Shown in pieces: positions 1-8,996 of a stretch of 64,000 bases of DNA. Each line of letters starts with the position of its first letter. The first letter of the stretch is position 1. Origin of the DNA: Bacillus tianshenii (GTDB lineage Bacteria; Bacillota; Bacilli; Bacillales; Bacillaceae_N); assembly GCA_020524525.2 (NCBI GenBank), contig CP129018.1, positions 62,001-126,000 of the forward strand, in the 5' to 3' direction. The translations under genes were made by a program, and so were the position numbers. The notes beneath the pieces were generated by a model, which did no database searches, was not told the origin of the DNA, and saw only the letters and a program-made list of their open reading frames with translations.

Positions 1-1637
1 CGATTGAAAAGAAAAACGTTGAAAATGTCGATGAAGAAATTGGTCGCCTTGATCAAGCGCTTCAAACTTCTCAAGGGGAGCTTGAAAAAATTAAAACACG
101 GGCATTTGAAGAACTAGGAGCTGACAAAGCGGAAATCTTTTCCGCTCATCTCCTCGTTCTTAATGACCCTGAGTTAATTAATCCTGTAAAAGAGAAGATC
201 CAAAACGAAAATGTTAATGCTGAATTTGCTTTAAATGAAACAGCAGATATGTTTATTAATATGTTTGAACAAATGGACAATGAATATATGAAAGAGCGTG
301 CAGCGGATATTCGCGATGTAACAAAACGTGTTCTTTCTCATTTACTTGGTGTGAATTTTTCAAACCCAAGCATGATTTCTGAACAAGTGATTATTATCGC
401 TGAAGATTTAACTCCATCAGATACAGCACAGTTAAACAAGAAATTTGTACAAGCGTTTACGACTGATATTGGTGGACGTACATCACACTCTGCAATTATG
501 GCTCGTTCAATGGAAATCCCAGCTGTTGTCGGTACAAAGAGTGTCATGGCCGATATTAAAAATGATGATATCGTAATCGTGGATGGGCTAGACGGTCATG
601 TAATCGTTAATCCATCTGAAGAAGAAATCGCTCAGTATGAGAAGAAGCGTGAAGAGCATGAAGCGAAAAAAGCTGAATGGGCTAAGCTTGTTAATGAACC
701 GACAGTTACAAGTGATGATCATCATGTTGAACTAGCTGCTAATATTGGAACGCCAGAAGATGTAGAAGGTGTATTGAACAATGGTGGCGAAGGAATTGGG
801 CTTTATCGTACAGAGTTTCTGTATATGGGCCGCGACAATCTTCCAACAGAGGAAGAACAGTTCACAGCATACAAAGCTGTACTCGAAAAAATGGGTGATA
901 AGCCAGTCGTTGTTCGTACGCTTGACATTGGAGGAGACAAAGAGCTTCCATACCTTGACTTACCAAAAGAATTAAATCCATTCTTAGGCTTTCGGGCCAT
1001 TCGCCTTTGCTTAGAGGAACAAGAAATCTTCCGAACGCAACTTCGTGCACTTCTTCGCGCAAGTGTACATGGTAATTTGAAAATTATGTTCCCGATGATT
1101 GCAACACTACAAGAGTTTCGTGATGCCAAAGCCATTCTAGAAGATGAAAGAGCGAAGCTACAGAAAGAGAATGTACAAGTTGCAGACCACATCGAAATCG
1201 GAATGATGGTGGAAATTCCATCAGTTGCAGTAATGGCTGTTCAATTTGCGAAGGAAGTTGATTTCTTTAGCATCGGTACAAATGATTTAATTCAATATAC
1301 AATGGCTGCTGACCGTATGAATGAGAAGGTTTCATATTTGTATCAACCATACAACCCAGCGATTTTGCGCCTTGTGAAGAATGTTATTGATGCAGCGCAT
1401 GAAGAAGGAAAGTGGGCAGGTATGTGTGGTGAAATGGCCGGCGATTCAATTGCTATTCCACTACTACTTGGTCTTGGCCTTGATGAGTTCAGTATGAGTG
1501 CTACATCAATTCTTCGAGCAAGAAGTCAAATGCTACATCTATCGAAAGCAGAGACAGAAGCAGCAATGGAGACCATTCTTTCAATGGGAACAACTGAAGA
1601 AGTTATGACATATGTTCAAGAAAAATTTAATGCATAA
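1..1637 (+). CDS. ptsI: Phosphoenolpyruvate-protein phosphotransferase (PTS enzyme I), 5' end outside window
   Basis: The reading frame is already open at base 3 and runs to a TAA at 1635-1637, so only the N-terminal part of enzyme I is missing. Enzyme I is the cytoplasmic protein that takes phosphate from phosphoenolpyruvate and passes it to HPr, feeding all PTS sugar uptake and the HPr/CcpA signal. The active-site histidine motif [13 protein letters not shown] lies near base 470, and the C-terminal PEP-binding barrel motifs are clear ([53 protein letters not shown]). A strong hairpin follows directly, so this is the last gene of its operon, presumably ptsHI. Identity is not in doubt. Confidence 0.97.
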   Translation, partial: IEKKNVENVDEEIGRLDQALQTSQGELEKIKTRAFEELGADKAEIFSAHLLVLNDPELINPVKEKIQNENVNAEFALNETADMFINMFEQMDNEYMKERAADIRDVTKRVLSHLLGVNFSNPSMISEQVIIIAEDLTPSDTAQLNKKFVQAFTTDIGGRTSHSAIMARSMEIPAVVGTKSVMADIKNDDIVIVDGLDGHVIVNPSEEEIAQYEKKREEHEAKKAEWAKLVNEPTVTSDDHHVELAANIGTPEDVEGVLNNGGEGIGLYRTEFLYMGRDNLPTEEEQFTAYKAVLEKMGDKPVVVRTLDIGGDKELPYLDLPKELNPFLGFRAIRLCLEEQEIFRTQLRALLRASVHGNLKIMFPMIATLQEFRDAKAILEDERAKLQKENVQVADHIEIGMMVEIPSVAVMAVQFAKEVDFFSIGTNDLIQYTMAADRMNEKVSYLYQPYNPAILRLVKNVIDAAHEEGKWAGMCGEMAGDSIAIPLLLGLGLDEFSMSATSILRARSQMLHLSKAETEAAMETILSMGTTEEVMTYVQEKFNA

Positions 1638-1644
1638 TTTAACG

Positions 1645-1674
1645 AAAGCAGTGTGGAATTACCCACACTGCTTT
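1645..1674 (+). terminator. Terminator of ptsI, shared with the converging sigma factor gene
   Basis: A perfect 12-bp stem (AAAGCAGTGTGG / CCACACTGCTTT) with a 6-nt loop lies just after the ptsI stop. The right arm also encodes the last codons and stop of the opposite-strand sigma factor gene, so the two convergent genes share the structure. Confidence 0.85.
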
Positions 1675-2159
1675 AATTGTTTTCGGGCTCGATAGATTGT
1701 TGATTTAACTTTTGATAAATTCCAGTTAAGCTTCATGGCAATTTCCTTGTAGGATAAGTCCTCGTGCTCTTTCAAATAGAGTACTTCTCGATAGTTTTTG
1801 TTTAATTGTTTGAATTTTATTTGAATTTCTTCTTCATCGGTGAGGAGGTTGATGTAATCTTCTGGCGTAAGGAATGAGGACTGTGGCTCGTATATTAACA
1901 AATCTTCCTTCACGTTATTTTCAAAAAATTTATTCTCCTTCCGGTACCATGAAATAAAGGTATTATAGGCGATGCGATATAACCATGTTTTGAAAGAGGC
2001 TCGTTTTTCAAAAGTATCAATCGCCTTGTAGGCCTTCAAAAAAGTTTCTTGGCAAAGGTCTTCAGCTGATTCTTTCTGGTGTGTTCGTTTATATAAAAAG
2101 TGGTAAATGCTATGATAATAAAGGTTATACATTTCAGTAAAGTCAATGTTCTCCCTCAT
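1659..2159 (-). CDS. ECF-type RNA polymerase sigma factor
   Basis: A 166-residue sigma-70-family protein of ECF size. Region 2 is visible in the N-terminal half (YHFLYKRTHQKESAEDLCQETFLKAYKAI, then FKTWLYRIAYN). Region 4 is at the C-terminus (NYREVLYLKEHEDLSYKEIAMKLNWNLSKVKS). I start it at ATG 2159, preceded by AGAGGGG, instead of a further upstream in-frame start. That ATG overlaps the end of the upstream TetR gene by 17 bases, so the two are translationally coupled. No anti-sigma gene is adjacent; the TetR protein may be the control element instead, which is inference. The regulon cannot be read from the window. Confidence 0.85.
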   Translation of the reverse strand: MRENIDFTEMYNLYYHSIYHFLYKRTHQKESAEDLCQETFLKAYKAIDTFEKRASFKTWLYRIAYNTFISWYRKENKFFENNVKEDLLIYEPQSSFLTPEDYINLLTDEEEIQIKFKQLNKNYREVLYLKEHEDLSYKEIAMKLNWNLSKVKSTIYRARKQLKQCG

Positions 2160-2799
2160 ATTTTTTCCCCTCTGTATTAATTTGCAATAAATGTACAAGT
2201 GAGCGTTGAAGCGCTTCGTATTGCTCAAGAAGCCGTGTGTCTTCTTCGGAAAAGTGATGGTGTGTCAAAAGTAAGCCTTCGTTAAAGGAAAGCGTAAAAT
2301 GTGCTAAGTCAGTGGCTGACATAAGTGGGTTTAGCTCTTTCTCGCGTATGATTCGTTCGAAAAATTGCTCAAAGAATTGTAATGCCCCTTCGTAACGTGA
2401 CTTCATATACTGTCTTCGTTCATTGTTTCTCCAGCTGGTTGATAGGTATTCCAAAATAACAGGAGCAAAAGCCTTTATTTCATCATCTGTTGTTTGAATA
2501 TCCTGTAATAGCATTTCAATAAATATTACGAGAATTTGTTCGGCACTTTTCTCATTTATTTCTTTCCAATGTTCATGAATGTTTGAGCGTTCCTTATCAA
2601 GTAATGCAAATACCCCTTTAAATAATTCTTCTGTACTTCCGAAATACATATAGACTCCGCCTCGACTCATACCTGATTCTTCTACGACATCTTTCATAGT
2701 TGTCGGTTCGAAGCCTTTTCTTTCGAATACACGCTTTGCAGCATATAGAATTTGTTTCTCTCGTTCTTTTCTTTGATGTTCTGAAATTTTGGGAGTCAT
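2143..2799 (-). CDS. TetR-family transcriptional regulator (YfiR-like)
   Basis: A 218-residue repressor with a classical TetR N-terminal helix-turn-helix (ILYAAKRVFERKGFEPTTMKD, SGMSRGGVYMYFGSTEELF) and a helical ligand-binding C-terminal part. From memory it resembles B. subtilis YfiR. I chose ATG 2799; ATG 2811 is also possible, and the longer in-frame extension would run through the operator. Two palindromes sit in its own promoter, so autorepression is likely. It is the first gene of a two-gene unit with the ECF sigma factor. The ligand is unknown. Confidence 0.85.
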   Translation of the reverse strand: MTPKISEHQRKEREKQILYAAKRVFERKGFEPTTMKDVVEESGMSRGGVYMYFGSTEELFKGVFALLDKERSNIHEHWKEINEKSAEQILVIFIEMLLQDIQTTDDEIKAFAPVILEYLSTSWRNNERRQYMKSRYEGALQFFEQFFERIIREKELNPLMSATDLAHFTLSFNEGLLLTHHHFSEEDTRLLEQYEALQRSLVHLLQINTEGKKYEGEH

Positions 2800-2827
2800 A
2801 TTACCATCCATTCTTTTGAAAATAAAA

Positions 2828-2868
2828 ACGACATGTATGTCATTATAATAAACGACACACGTGTCGTT
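2828..2868 (-). promoter_or_regulatory. Tandem palindromic operators upstream of the TetR/sigma pair
   Basis: AACGACAC-AC-GTGTCGTT at 2851-2868 is a perfect inverted repeat. A second, imperfect one (ACGACATG-TATGTCAT) lies at 2828-2843. They share the ACGACA half-site. Position just upstream of the TetR start suggests binding by TetR itself; this is inferred. Confidence 0.6.
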
Positions 2869-2970
2869 GTCAAAGTGCTCTTCTGAAAAATAAATCAATT
2901 TATTCTATATAAAGATTTTTTTGCTAAAATGTAAGTAGATAGACTTGGGTGAAACGGAGGTGTATGATGA

Positions 2971-3672
2971 GTGAAAGAAAAGATTATGATCGTAGAAGAT
3001 GAAGCAGAGATTAGGGAGTTAATTGAGCTATACTTGCATAATCACGGGTACGAAACCGTAACAACAGATAATGGGTTGGAAGCTGTCGAAATGTTTTATA
3101 CGGAATCACCAGACCTTGTCGTCCTAGATATTTTATTGCCGGGAGCGGACGGGATTACAGTATGTAAAAAGATTCGTGAAACGTCTCTCATACCGATTCT
3201 TTTCTTAAGCTGCAAGCGGGAGGCTGAAGATATTATTACTGGTCTTGAACTTGGGGCTGATGACTATATAACCAAACCATTTGACCCTAGTATTCTTGTA
3301 GCAAGGATTAAAGCGAATCTTCGCCGTCTTCCGTTTAGACAGCAGGATAGTGAAAATCTCTTAAAATACGGGAACCTTGAAATTGATTTAAATGCTTACT
3401 TGGTGAAAGTAAATGGGGAAGGGATTAATTTATTTGCAAAGGAACTACAGTTATTAATATTACTAGCAAGAAACCCTGATAAAGTGTTCAGTGTTGATCA
3501 ACTTTATTCAAGCATTTGGGGAGTCGATAGTTTTGGCGACACACGTACTGTTATGGTGCATATAAGTAATCTTCGTAAAAAAATTGAAGTAGATCCTGCC
3601 AATCCAATCTTTATTCAAACAGTGAGGGGATTTGGGTATAAGTTTAGTACGAAACTTCCAAATTATGAATAA
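2971..3672 (+). CDS. OmpR/PhoB-family response regulator, orphan
   Basis: A 233-residue DNA-binding response regulator. The receiver domain (about residues 1-120) has the acidic pair E9/D10, the phospho-acceptor D53 (VVLDILLPGADG) and the lysine in DDYITKPFD. The C-terminal winged helix ends in VRGFGYKF. The start is GTG 2971, 8 nt after GGAGGTG; an ATG at 2964 is out of frame. No histidine kinase lies beside it and a terminator follows, so its kinase is encoded elsewhere or it works with a non-cognate kinase. Confidence 0.9.
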   Translation: MKEKIMIVEDEAEIRELIELYLHNHGYETVTTDNGLEAVEMFYTESPDLVVLDILLPGADGITVCKKIRETSLIPILFLSCKREAEDIITGLELGADDYITKPFDPSILVARIKANLRRLPFRQQDSENLLKYGNLEIDLNAYLVKVNGEGINLFAKELQLLILLARNPDKVFSVDQLYSSIWGVDSFGDTRTVMVHISNLRKKIEVDPANPIFIQTVRGFGYKFSTKLPNYE

Positions 3673-3710
3673 AAACAAGCCTGTGGGCAAAAGATGCCAC
3701 AGGCTTGTTT
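3673..3710. terminator. Bidirectional terminator between response regulator and luxS
   Basis: A 14-bp perfect stem AAACAAGCCTGTGG / CCACAGGCTTGTTT with a 10-nt loop. It has A-rich and T-rich flanks, so it can end both converging transcripts. Confidence 0.88.
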
Positions 3711-3723
3711 CATGTTCTTCTAT

Positions 3724-4188
3724 TTATGCGAAAACTTCTGTCCATTCATCTTTTTTAGCAAGCATTTTTTGTGCGATTTCTTGTGCTCCTTCAAGGCTGT
3801 GGCTTGCTGCCCAACCGCATTGAACTTCGTTGCACGCAGGTACTTCTGTGGCAAGAAGTACGTCATTTAATGTTTTATCAAGTGCATCTAAAATGTCTTC
3901 GTAGCTGTCATTATTGACAACTGCAAGGTAGAAGCCTGTTTGGCAACCCATTGGTCCTACATCAAGAACATTATCAAGGTGGTTACGAACAAACTCTGCC
4001 ATCATATGTTCAAGGGAGTGAAGGGCAGGCATCTTCATATGATCCTTGTTTGGTTGGCAGATACGAATATCATATTTATAGATTTTATCGCCTTTCGTAC
4101 CTTCTGTTACTCCTACAAGACGTACGTATGGTGCTTTTACTTTCGTGTGGTCAAGGTTAAAGCTTTCAACATTCATTTTTTCAGCCAT
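3724..4188 (-). CDS. luxS: S-ribosylhomocysteine lyase, AI-2 synthase
   Basis: A 154-residue LuxS, the usual length. It cleaves S-ribosylhomocysteine to homocysteine and DPD, the precursor of autoinducer-2. The metal-site motif HSLEH (His57, Glu60, His61), the catalytic cysteine in PMGCQTGFY (Cys82) and the third metal ligand in ACNEVQC (Cys124) are all present. The start ATG 4188 follows AAGGAG; a TTG seven codons upstream lies before that site and is rejected. The sequence looks closer to Listeria or B. halodurans LuxS than to the B. subtilis MPSVESFELDH type. It lies 34 bp downstream of yrrT on the same strand, giving an SAM-recycling pair. Confidence 0.96.
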   Translation of the reverse strand: MAEKMNVESFNLDHTKVKAPYVRLVGVTEGTKGDKIYKYDIRICQPNKDHMKMPALHSLEHMMAEFVRNHLDNVLDVGPMGCQTGFYLAVVNNDSYEDILDALDKTLNDVLLATEVPACNEVQCGWAASHSLEGAQEIAQKMLAKKDEWTEVFA

Positions 4189-4222
4189 TTTATTCAACTC
4201 CTTCGACAATTTGTGCGCGTTC

Positions 4223-4861
4223 TTACCGTTTAACAGCTGTCATTAAGAAGACAAAATCATTTATACGCTTGAAAGATACTGAAAAGTCATGCTTCTCAAA
4301 TGTTTGCTCAAAAAATTCGATTGTCGTGTAATACTCTGTTCTTAAATCTTGAGCAAGGTTCAGGAAGCCTTGTTGCTCGGATTTTGAAATCATCGCTTGC
4401 TTTGCTTCTTCGTCTTGAAAAATTGTATCTGCAAATGCAATGACTCCACCTGTAGGAAGCATATGACTATAAGTTTGAATCGCTCGATCTTTCTCTTCAT
4501 CTGTTAAATGATGAAAAGCATACGTACTGGTGATGCTGTCAACCGGTTCTTTCGGCGCGGGAAAATTCAGAAAATCTCCATCTACTATTGTAACATCATT
4601 TAGTTTCTTCGTTGCAATTGTCCGCATTTCTGCAGAAGGTTCAACCCCATAAACGCTTCGTCCTTTTGTTATTAGTTTTTCTGTTAAGTTTCCTGTTCCA
4701 AGGCCGAATTCAATTACATGGCCAAAAGTAGCTTCGGCCGTTTCTTCTAGGATTTTGTCATAATTGATAAATACATCTTTATACTCAAGGTCGTGTCCTA
4801 CAACCGCTTCATCATAAGACTTAGCCCACTCATCAAATAAACCGATAAATTCACGGCCCAT
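4223..4861 (-). CDS. yrrT: SAM-dependent methyltransferase YrrT
   Basis: A 212-residue class I methyltransferase with the SAM-binding glycine motif EFGLGTGN and the acidic residue in GVEPSAEM. It begins [20 protein letters not shown], very like B. subtilis YrrT, which is encoded there with mtnN, mccA and mccB in the methionine-to-cysteine operon. Here it is paired with luxS, which fits a role in the same activated-methyl cycle; the methyl acceptor is not known to me. The ribosome binding site AAAAGGAGAT supports the start. Confidence 0.9.
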   Translation of the reverse strand: MGREFIGLFDEWAKSYDEAVVGHDLEYKDVFINYDKILEETAEATFGHVIEFGLGTGNLTEKLITKGRSVYGVEPSAEMRTIATKKLNDVTIVDGDFLNFPAPKEPVDSITSTYAFHHLTDEEKDRAIQTYSHMLPTGGVIAFADTIFQDEEAKQAMISKSEQQGFLNLAQDLRTEYYTTIEFFEQTFEKHDFSVSFKRINDFVFLMTAVKR

Positions 4862-4887
4862 TTGCTTTTCATCTCCTTTTAGTTAAA

Positions 4888-4908
4888 TTCATATAAATAT
4901 GATATGAA
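4888..4908 (-). promoter_or_regulatory. Inverted repeat upstream of yrrT-luxS
   Basis: TTCATAT and ATATGAA are separated by 7 nt, about 30 bp upstream of the yrrT start. It could be an operator in the yrrT promoter, but it is short and AT-rich. Confidence 0.3.
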
Positions 4909-4942
4909 TAATAAGGATTGATGTTACTATAGCACGAAAAAA

Positions 4943-4974
4943 GGGCATTGACAACGCTTCGTCTGTCAATGCCC
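4943..4974 (-). terminator. Terminator of the EamA transporter gene
   Basis: An 11-bp perfect stem GGGCATTGACA / TGTCAATGCCC. On the minus strand it is followed by a run of six T, so it ends the TetR-EamA transcript. Confidence 0.9.
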
Positions 4975-4979
4975 AGTGC

Positions 4980-5906
4980 TTAAGATAGGTAGCTTTCTTG
5001 TTTCATTGTTGATTTCGTTCGGAACTTAAGAACACCGGTTGTGATAAGAACACCGATGATGACGATGCTTCCGCCAGCAAGCTGTGACCATTGCAAGGAT
5101 TCCCCAAGAAAAGTGACTGCAAAAAAGGAAGCAAACATAGGAATGAGATTGAGAAATGGAGATGCTTTGCCTGGTCCCACAAGCGCAACCGCACTATTCC
5201 ATGATAGAAAAGCGGCTACCGAAGCGAAAACTCCAAGGTAGAGAATACCGAAAATAGAATTCATACCAAAAGTCATCGGCACCCCGCTAAGCCATTCATA
5301 CGCTGAAAAAGGTGCAAGTATCATGGCCCCGACTGCCATTGTTACTAGGAATAAGCCTTTTGCTGGGTAGAGCGGCGCATATTTTTTCACTAATACTGAA
5401 TAAATTGCCCAATCGATCACGGCTGCGACCATCCATAACTCCCCTTTGTTAATCGAGAAGTTAAGGAGCACCTCAAGAGAACCTCGGCTAATAATAAAAA
5501 GGACGCCAATGAGTGAAAAGATAAAGCCAACAATATGCTGCCACGCAAGCCGTTCTTTCAAAAATAAAAAAGATAAAAGCATAATGAAAACAGGAGCTGG
5601 CGCATTAATAAGTGCTGCGTTAATGGATGTTGTAAAGTGCACCGCAATGTAGACAAACGAATTGAAAATAACAATCCCTGTTAGTGATAACCAAAAAACT
5701 GGCTGCCAATGCCTCTTAAACAAGGGCATTGAAGTCTTCATATCATGCCAGCCAAAAGGTAGAAAAAATAAAAAAGCCGTACACCACCGTAAAAAGGCTA
5801 GGGTGAACGGCGGCATTGTTTCAGAAAAGCCCCGACCAATTACAAAGTTGCCTCCCCAAAACAATGCTGCCAAGACAGGAAGCAAATAGACATATTTTTT
5901 GTTCAA
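4980..5906 (-). CDS. EamA/DMT-family membrane transporter
   Basis: A 308-residue protein with about ten hydrophobic segments and the two-fold EamA repeat, each half opening with a GxN/F-type motif (LFWGGNFVIGRGFSETMPP in the first). Family members export metabolites or drugs; the substrate here cannot be told. The start is TTG 5906. Its AAGGAGG site is embedded in the last codons of the upstream TetR gene, which stops 6 nt before, so the two are co-translated. The neighbouring regulator probably controls it. Confidence 0.88.
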   Translation of the reverse strand: MNKKYVYLLPVLAALFWGGNFVIGRGFSETMPPFTLAFLRWCTAFLFFLPFGWHDMKTSMPLFKRHWQPVFWLSLTGIVIFNSFVYIAVHFTTSINAALINAPAPVFIMLLSFLFLKERLAWQHIVGFIFSLIGVLFIISRGSLEVLLNFSINKGELWMVAAVIDWAIYSVLVKKYAPLYPAKGLFLVTMAVGAMILAPFSAYEWLSGVPMTFGMNSIFGILYLGVFASVAAFLSWNSAVALVGPGKASPFLNLIPMFASFFAVTFLGESLQWSQLAGGSIVIIGVLITTGVLKFRTKSTMKQESYLS

Positions 5907-5912
5907 GCTTGT

Positions 5913-6518
5913 TTATTCCTCCTTATGAGTGCTGCCAATTAATCCGTAGAAAAATAAATGAAGCATCTCTTCTGTAAATTGTTTTAGTTCATTTTGTGTT
6001 TGAAAAGCCTGTGGATAGTTGCGCATTTCGTTGGCAAACATATTCATATAGAACATAATTGCTTGTTCTGAAATGGATGGATGGATATCACCAGATCCTT
6101 TGCCTTGTTGAATTAATTGAATGAACAAAGGCATTGTCTTTTCCTCTGTATACGTTTGCACCAAGGATTGAATATCAGGTCGTTCTGATATAAGCGTAAA
6201 AATAAAATCTGGATTGTAGGAGGAAGCAAATTCCACTTTATGTTTCATTAACCCTTGGATCTTCTCTCTAAAGGATTCATTTTCCTCCATAATTTGTTTG
6301 TAACACTTATATTCTTGTTCAAAAAGCGTTTGAACAACTTCGTAGACAAGACCATCCTTGCTTCCGAAATAGTTATAGATGGTTACTTGTGAGACATTTG
6401 CTTTCTCAGCAATCTGTTGAATATTTACTTTTTGTACGCCATCTTCTGCAAATAAGTCTAGGGCAGCTTGACGGATATCATTCTTTTTTTTTTCTCTTCG
6501 TTTTTCAAAGCCATTCAT
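5913..6518 (-). CDS. TetR-family transcriptional regulator
   Basis: A 201-residue regulator with N-terminal helix-turn-helix (IRQAALDLFAEDGVQKVNI, ANVSQVTIYNYFGSKDGLV). I start at ATG 6518 because AGAGG lies 8 nt upstream; an in-frame GTG at 6527 overlaps that site. It is the first gene of a unit with the EamA exporter and is divergent from a three-gene ABC exporter. Repeated TTTTGAAAT motifs in the shared intergenic region make it the likely repressor of both. Confidence 0.87.
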   Translation of the reverse strand: MNGFEKRREKKKNDIRQAALDLFAEDGVQKVNIQQIAEKANVSQVTIYNYFGSKDGLVYEVVQTLFEQEYKCYKQIMEENESFREKIQGLMKHKVEFASSYNPDFIFTLISERPDIQSLVQTYTEEKTMPLFIQLIQQGKGSGDIHPSISEQAIMFYMNMFANEMRNYPQAFQTQNELKQFTEEMLHLFFYGLIGSTHKEE

Positions 6519-6587
6519 TGTATACACCTCTTCACTATCTTAACAAAGCATCATTTCATTTATCTATATTATAGCCTCGGATGAAAG

Positions 6588-6686
6588 TTTTGAAATAAAA
6601 TTCATTATTCATTTCAAAATATATTGCTTTTTAAAAAGTTGAGCGTTAAAATATGAAATATAAACAACTTATTATTTCAAAATTTA
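6588..6686. promoter_or_regulatory. Divergent promoter region with repeated ATTTCAAAA motifs
   Basis: TTTTGAAAT (6588-6596), ATTTCAAAA (6611-6619) and ATTTCAAAA (about 6675-6683) recur in the gap between the TetR gene and the ABC genes. The first two form an inverted repeat. A rightward promoter TTGCTT-17 bp-TAAAAT sits at 6624-6652, between the repeats. The arrangement fits TetR repression of both transcription units. Confidence 0.5.
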
Positions 6687-6707
6687 AATTAAAAGTTGGT
6701 GATAGAA

Positions 6708-7562
6708 ATGATTGATGTCCGCAATCTTGTATTTCGCTACCCAGGGAATGAACAACCGACTTTACAAGGATTAGATTTTCATATTGATAAAGGTGAGATC
6801 TTCGGTTTTCTTGGTCCGAGTGGTTCGGGAAAGAGTACTACGCAAAACTTACTAATCGGACTTCATAAGCAATACGAAGGAGAAGCGAAGGTCTTTGGAA
6901 AAGAAGTTAGAGATTTAAAAAATGATTATTATGAAAAAGTTGGTGTCAGCTTTGAACTGCCAAATCATTATCAAAAAATGACGGCGCTAGAAAACCTGAA
7001 CTTCTTTCGCTCGCTTTATAAAGGGAAAACAAATGAACCAGAAAAGCTTCTAGAAATACTTGATTTATTAAAGGATAAAGATAAGCGTGTTTCAGACTTC
7101 TCAAAAGGGATGCAAATGCGCTTAAATATTGCTCGTTCACTCGTGAATGCACCAGATTTACTTTTCATGGATGAACCGACATCTGGTCTTGATCCGGTGA
7201 ATGCTCGGCGGGTGAAGGATTTAATTATTGACTTGAAAGAGAAGGGTCATACGATTTTTTTAACGACTCATAACATGAATGTCGCTGAAGAATTATGTGA
7301 CAGAGTTGCATTCATTGTTGATGGTCACATTAAGTTAATTGAGTCACCAAGAAAGCTGAAGATGCAATATGGAGAACGGTTAGTTTCTGTTACACACCGT
7401 GTAGAACAATCCTCTCAAATAGAAGATTTTCAGCTTGAAGGTCTTGGAGATAATGAGCGTTTCTTAGAATTACTACGTGGGAATGCGATTGAAACGATTC
7501 ATACGAAAGAAGCAACATTAGAAGATATCTTTATCCAAGTGACAGGGCGTGAGTTAGTATGA
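6708..7562 (+). CDS. ABC transporter ATP-binding protein
   Basis: A 284-residue ABC ATPase with Walker A GPSGSGKST, signature FSKGMQMRL and Walker B LLFMDEPTSGLDP, followed by the H-loop TTHN. It is the engine for the two permeases downstream. Start ATG 6708 is preferred over upstream TTG/GTG codons. Its TGA overlaps the ATG of the next gene by four bases. The subfamily (exporter type with a C-terminal extension) suits drug or peptide export; the substrate is inferred, not seen. Confidence 0.92.
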   Translation: MIDVRNLVFRYPGNEQPTLQGLDFHIDKGEIFGFLGPSGSGKSTTQNLLIGLHKQYEGEAKVFGKEVRDLKNDYYEKVGVSFELPNHYQKMTALENLNFFRSLYKGKTNEPEKLLEILDLLKDKDKRVSDFSKGMQMRLNIARSLVNAPDLLFMDEPTSGLDPVNARRVKDLIIDLKEKGHTIFLTTHNMNVAEELCDRVAFIVDGHIKLIESPRKLKMQYGERLVSVTHRVEQSSQIEDFQLEGLGDNERFLELLRGNAIETIHTKEATLEDIFIQVTGRELV

Positions 7563-8251
7563 CAAGACTTACCTCTGCTTTAACAATGGACTTTCGTATG
7601 CAGTGGCGTTATAAATTTGTTCATGCAGCTGCTTTCATTTCAATTGTCTGGCTGGTTATCCTGACGCTCTTGCCGACTGAATATATGAACTTAGCAATTC
7701 CATTCGTTATTTTTGGAGATTTAGGGATTGTAGGCTTTTATTTGTTAGCAGGGATGATCCTTTTCGAAAAAGGTGAATCGACATTGCAGGCAATTGTTGT
7801 GTCACCGCTGTCGTTCTTTGAGTATTTAACAGCAAAGGTCATCGCCTTTACTGTAATGGCGGTTGTCATCTCTTTGGTCATTGTTTTTTCGTTTGCAGGC
7901 TTTGGGGTGAATTATTTTTATATCATTACAGGAACAGCTCTAACGTCTGTAGTATCACTTTTAATCGCGTTTATAGCTGTAGCGCCGTACAAATCAATTA
8001 GTTCTTTTTTGATGCCCTCTCAGCTATATATGCTTGTAATGAATTTGCCCCTGTTAGATTATTTCGGATGGCTTGAAGCGAAGTGGTTGTACGTGATTCC
8101 TTTGCAAGCCTCACTTCTTTTACTTGAAGGTGGGTTTCGTGAACTGTCTTCCTTTGAAGTGCTTTATGGGTTTCTGTATCAAGGGCTTTGGATTGTATTG
8201 TTGTATTTGTTAGCAAAACGTTCGTATGAAAAGTATCTAGTAAAGGAATAG
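7559..8251 (+). CDS. ABC exporter permease subunit 1
   Basis: A 230-residue protein with about six membrane segments. It has the N-terminal charged start and central glutamate-rich stretch (LFEKGESTLQAIVVSPLS) typical of ABC-2 type exporter permeases, similar to the family annotated as fluoroquinolone export permeases. It overlaps the ATPase gene by 4 bp and is followed after 11 bp by a second permease, so the exporter is probably a heterodimer of membrane subunits with one ATPase. Confidence 0.85.
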   Translation: MTRLTSALTMDFRMQWRYKFVHAAAFISIVWLVILTLLPTEYMNLAIPFVIFGDLGIVGFYLLAGMILFEKGESTLQAIVVSPLSFFEYLTAKVIAFTVMAVVISLVIVFSFAGFGVNYFYIITGTALTSVVSLLIAFIAVAPYKSISSFLMPSQLYMLVMNLPLLDYFGWLEAKWLYVIPLQASLLLLEGGFRELSSFEVLYGFLYQGLWIVLLYLLAKRSYEKYLVKE

Positions 8252-8262
8252 GAGGGGGTATA

Positions 8263-8991
8263 ATGCATATTTTAAGGGCGCTTGGCATAAATGATTTGCG
8301 GAGTATCCGGCGCGATTCATTATTGTTATATGTGTTGTTCATCCCTATTTTAATGGTCGTGCTCATTCGTATTTTCATGCCGCTTGCGGGTGATTATTTT
8401 AGTGCAAAATTTCAAATTGATATTATGGAACATGTTCCATTAATCTTAAGCTTCTTTTTTATCTTGCAAATTCCTGTTATTTTTGGTTTGGTATTTGGTT
8501 TTTTGATTCTAGATGAGCGGGATGAACGGACATTAACGGTTTTGAAAGTGACGCCAATGTCGATGAATACGTATGTTGGGTACAGGTTGATGTCTGTGTT
8601 CATTTGCACCGTCATCTATATTACGGTGCTTATTCCGACAACAGGAATTTTCGATATGCAATTTTTCATTGGAACGATCCTTATTTCACTTCTATCTGGT
8701 TTATTTTCGGTATTTGTCCTGCTTGTATTGCCTACATTTGCTAATAACAAGGTTGAAGGCTTGGCATTGATGAAAGGGCTAGGGATCTTGTTTCTTGGTC
8801 CGCTTGCAGCTTATTTCCTTTCCTCTAACTGGCAATATGTATTTGGGTTATTACCAACATTTTGGCCCGCAAAAGCTTTTTGGTTGTTATGGGAAGGAGA
8901 AGCCTTTCTTCTGCCATTGTTGATTGGGCTAGGTTATTTTCTAGTACTTAACGTCTGGATGTTTAAGAAGTTTATACAAAAAACGACATAA
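8263..8991 (+). CDS. ABC exporter permease subunit 2
   Basis: A 242-residue protein with about six membrane segments and the ABC-2 motif ILDERDERTLTVLKVTPMS after the second segment. It is the last gene of the exporter operon: a strong ribosome site (GGAGGGGG) precedes it and a terminator follows. It pairs with the upstream permease. Confidence 0.85.
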   Translation: MHILRALGINDLRSIRRDSLLLYVLFIPILMVVLIRIFMPLAGDYFSAKFQIDIMEHVPLILSFFFILQIPVIFGLVFGFLILDERDERTLTVLKVTPMSMNTYVGYRLMSVFICTVIYITVLIPTTGIFDMQFFIGTILISLLSGLFSVFVLLVLPTFANNKVEGLALMKGLGILFLGPLAAYFLSSNWQYVFGLLPTFWPAKAFWLLWEGEAFLLPLLIGLGYFLVLNVWMFKKFIQKTT

Positions 8992-8996
8992 GAAAA

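Noticed and set aside
803-1192. 129-residue antisense frame within ptsI
   Set aside because: A shadow frame of a highly conserved gene, with no ribosome site.
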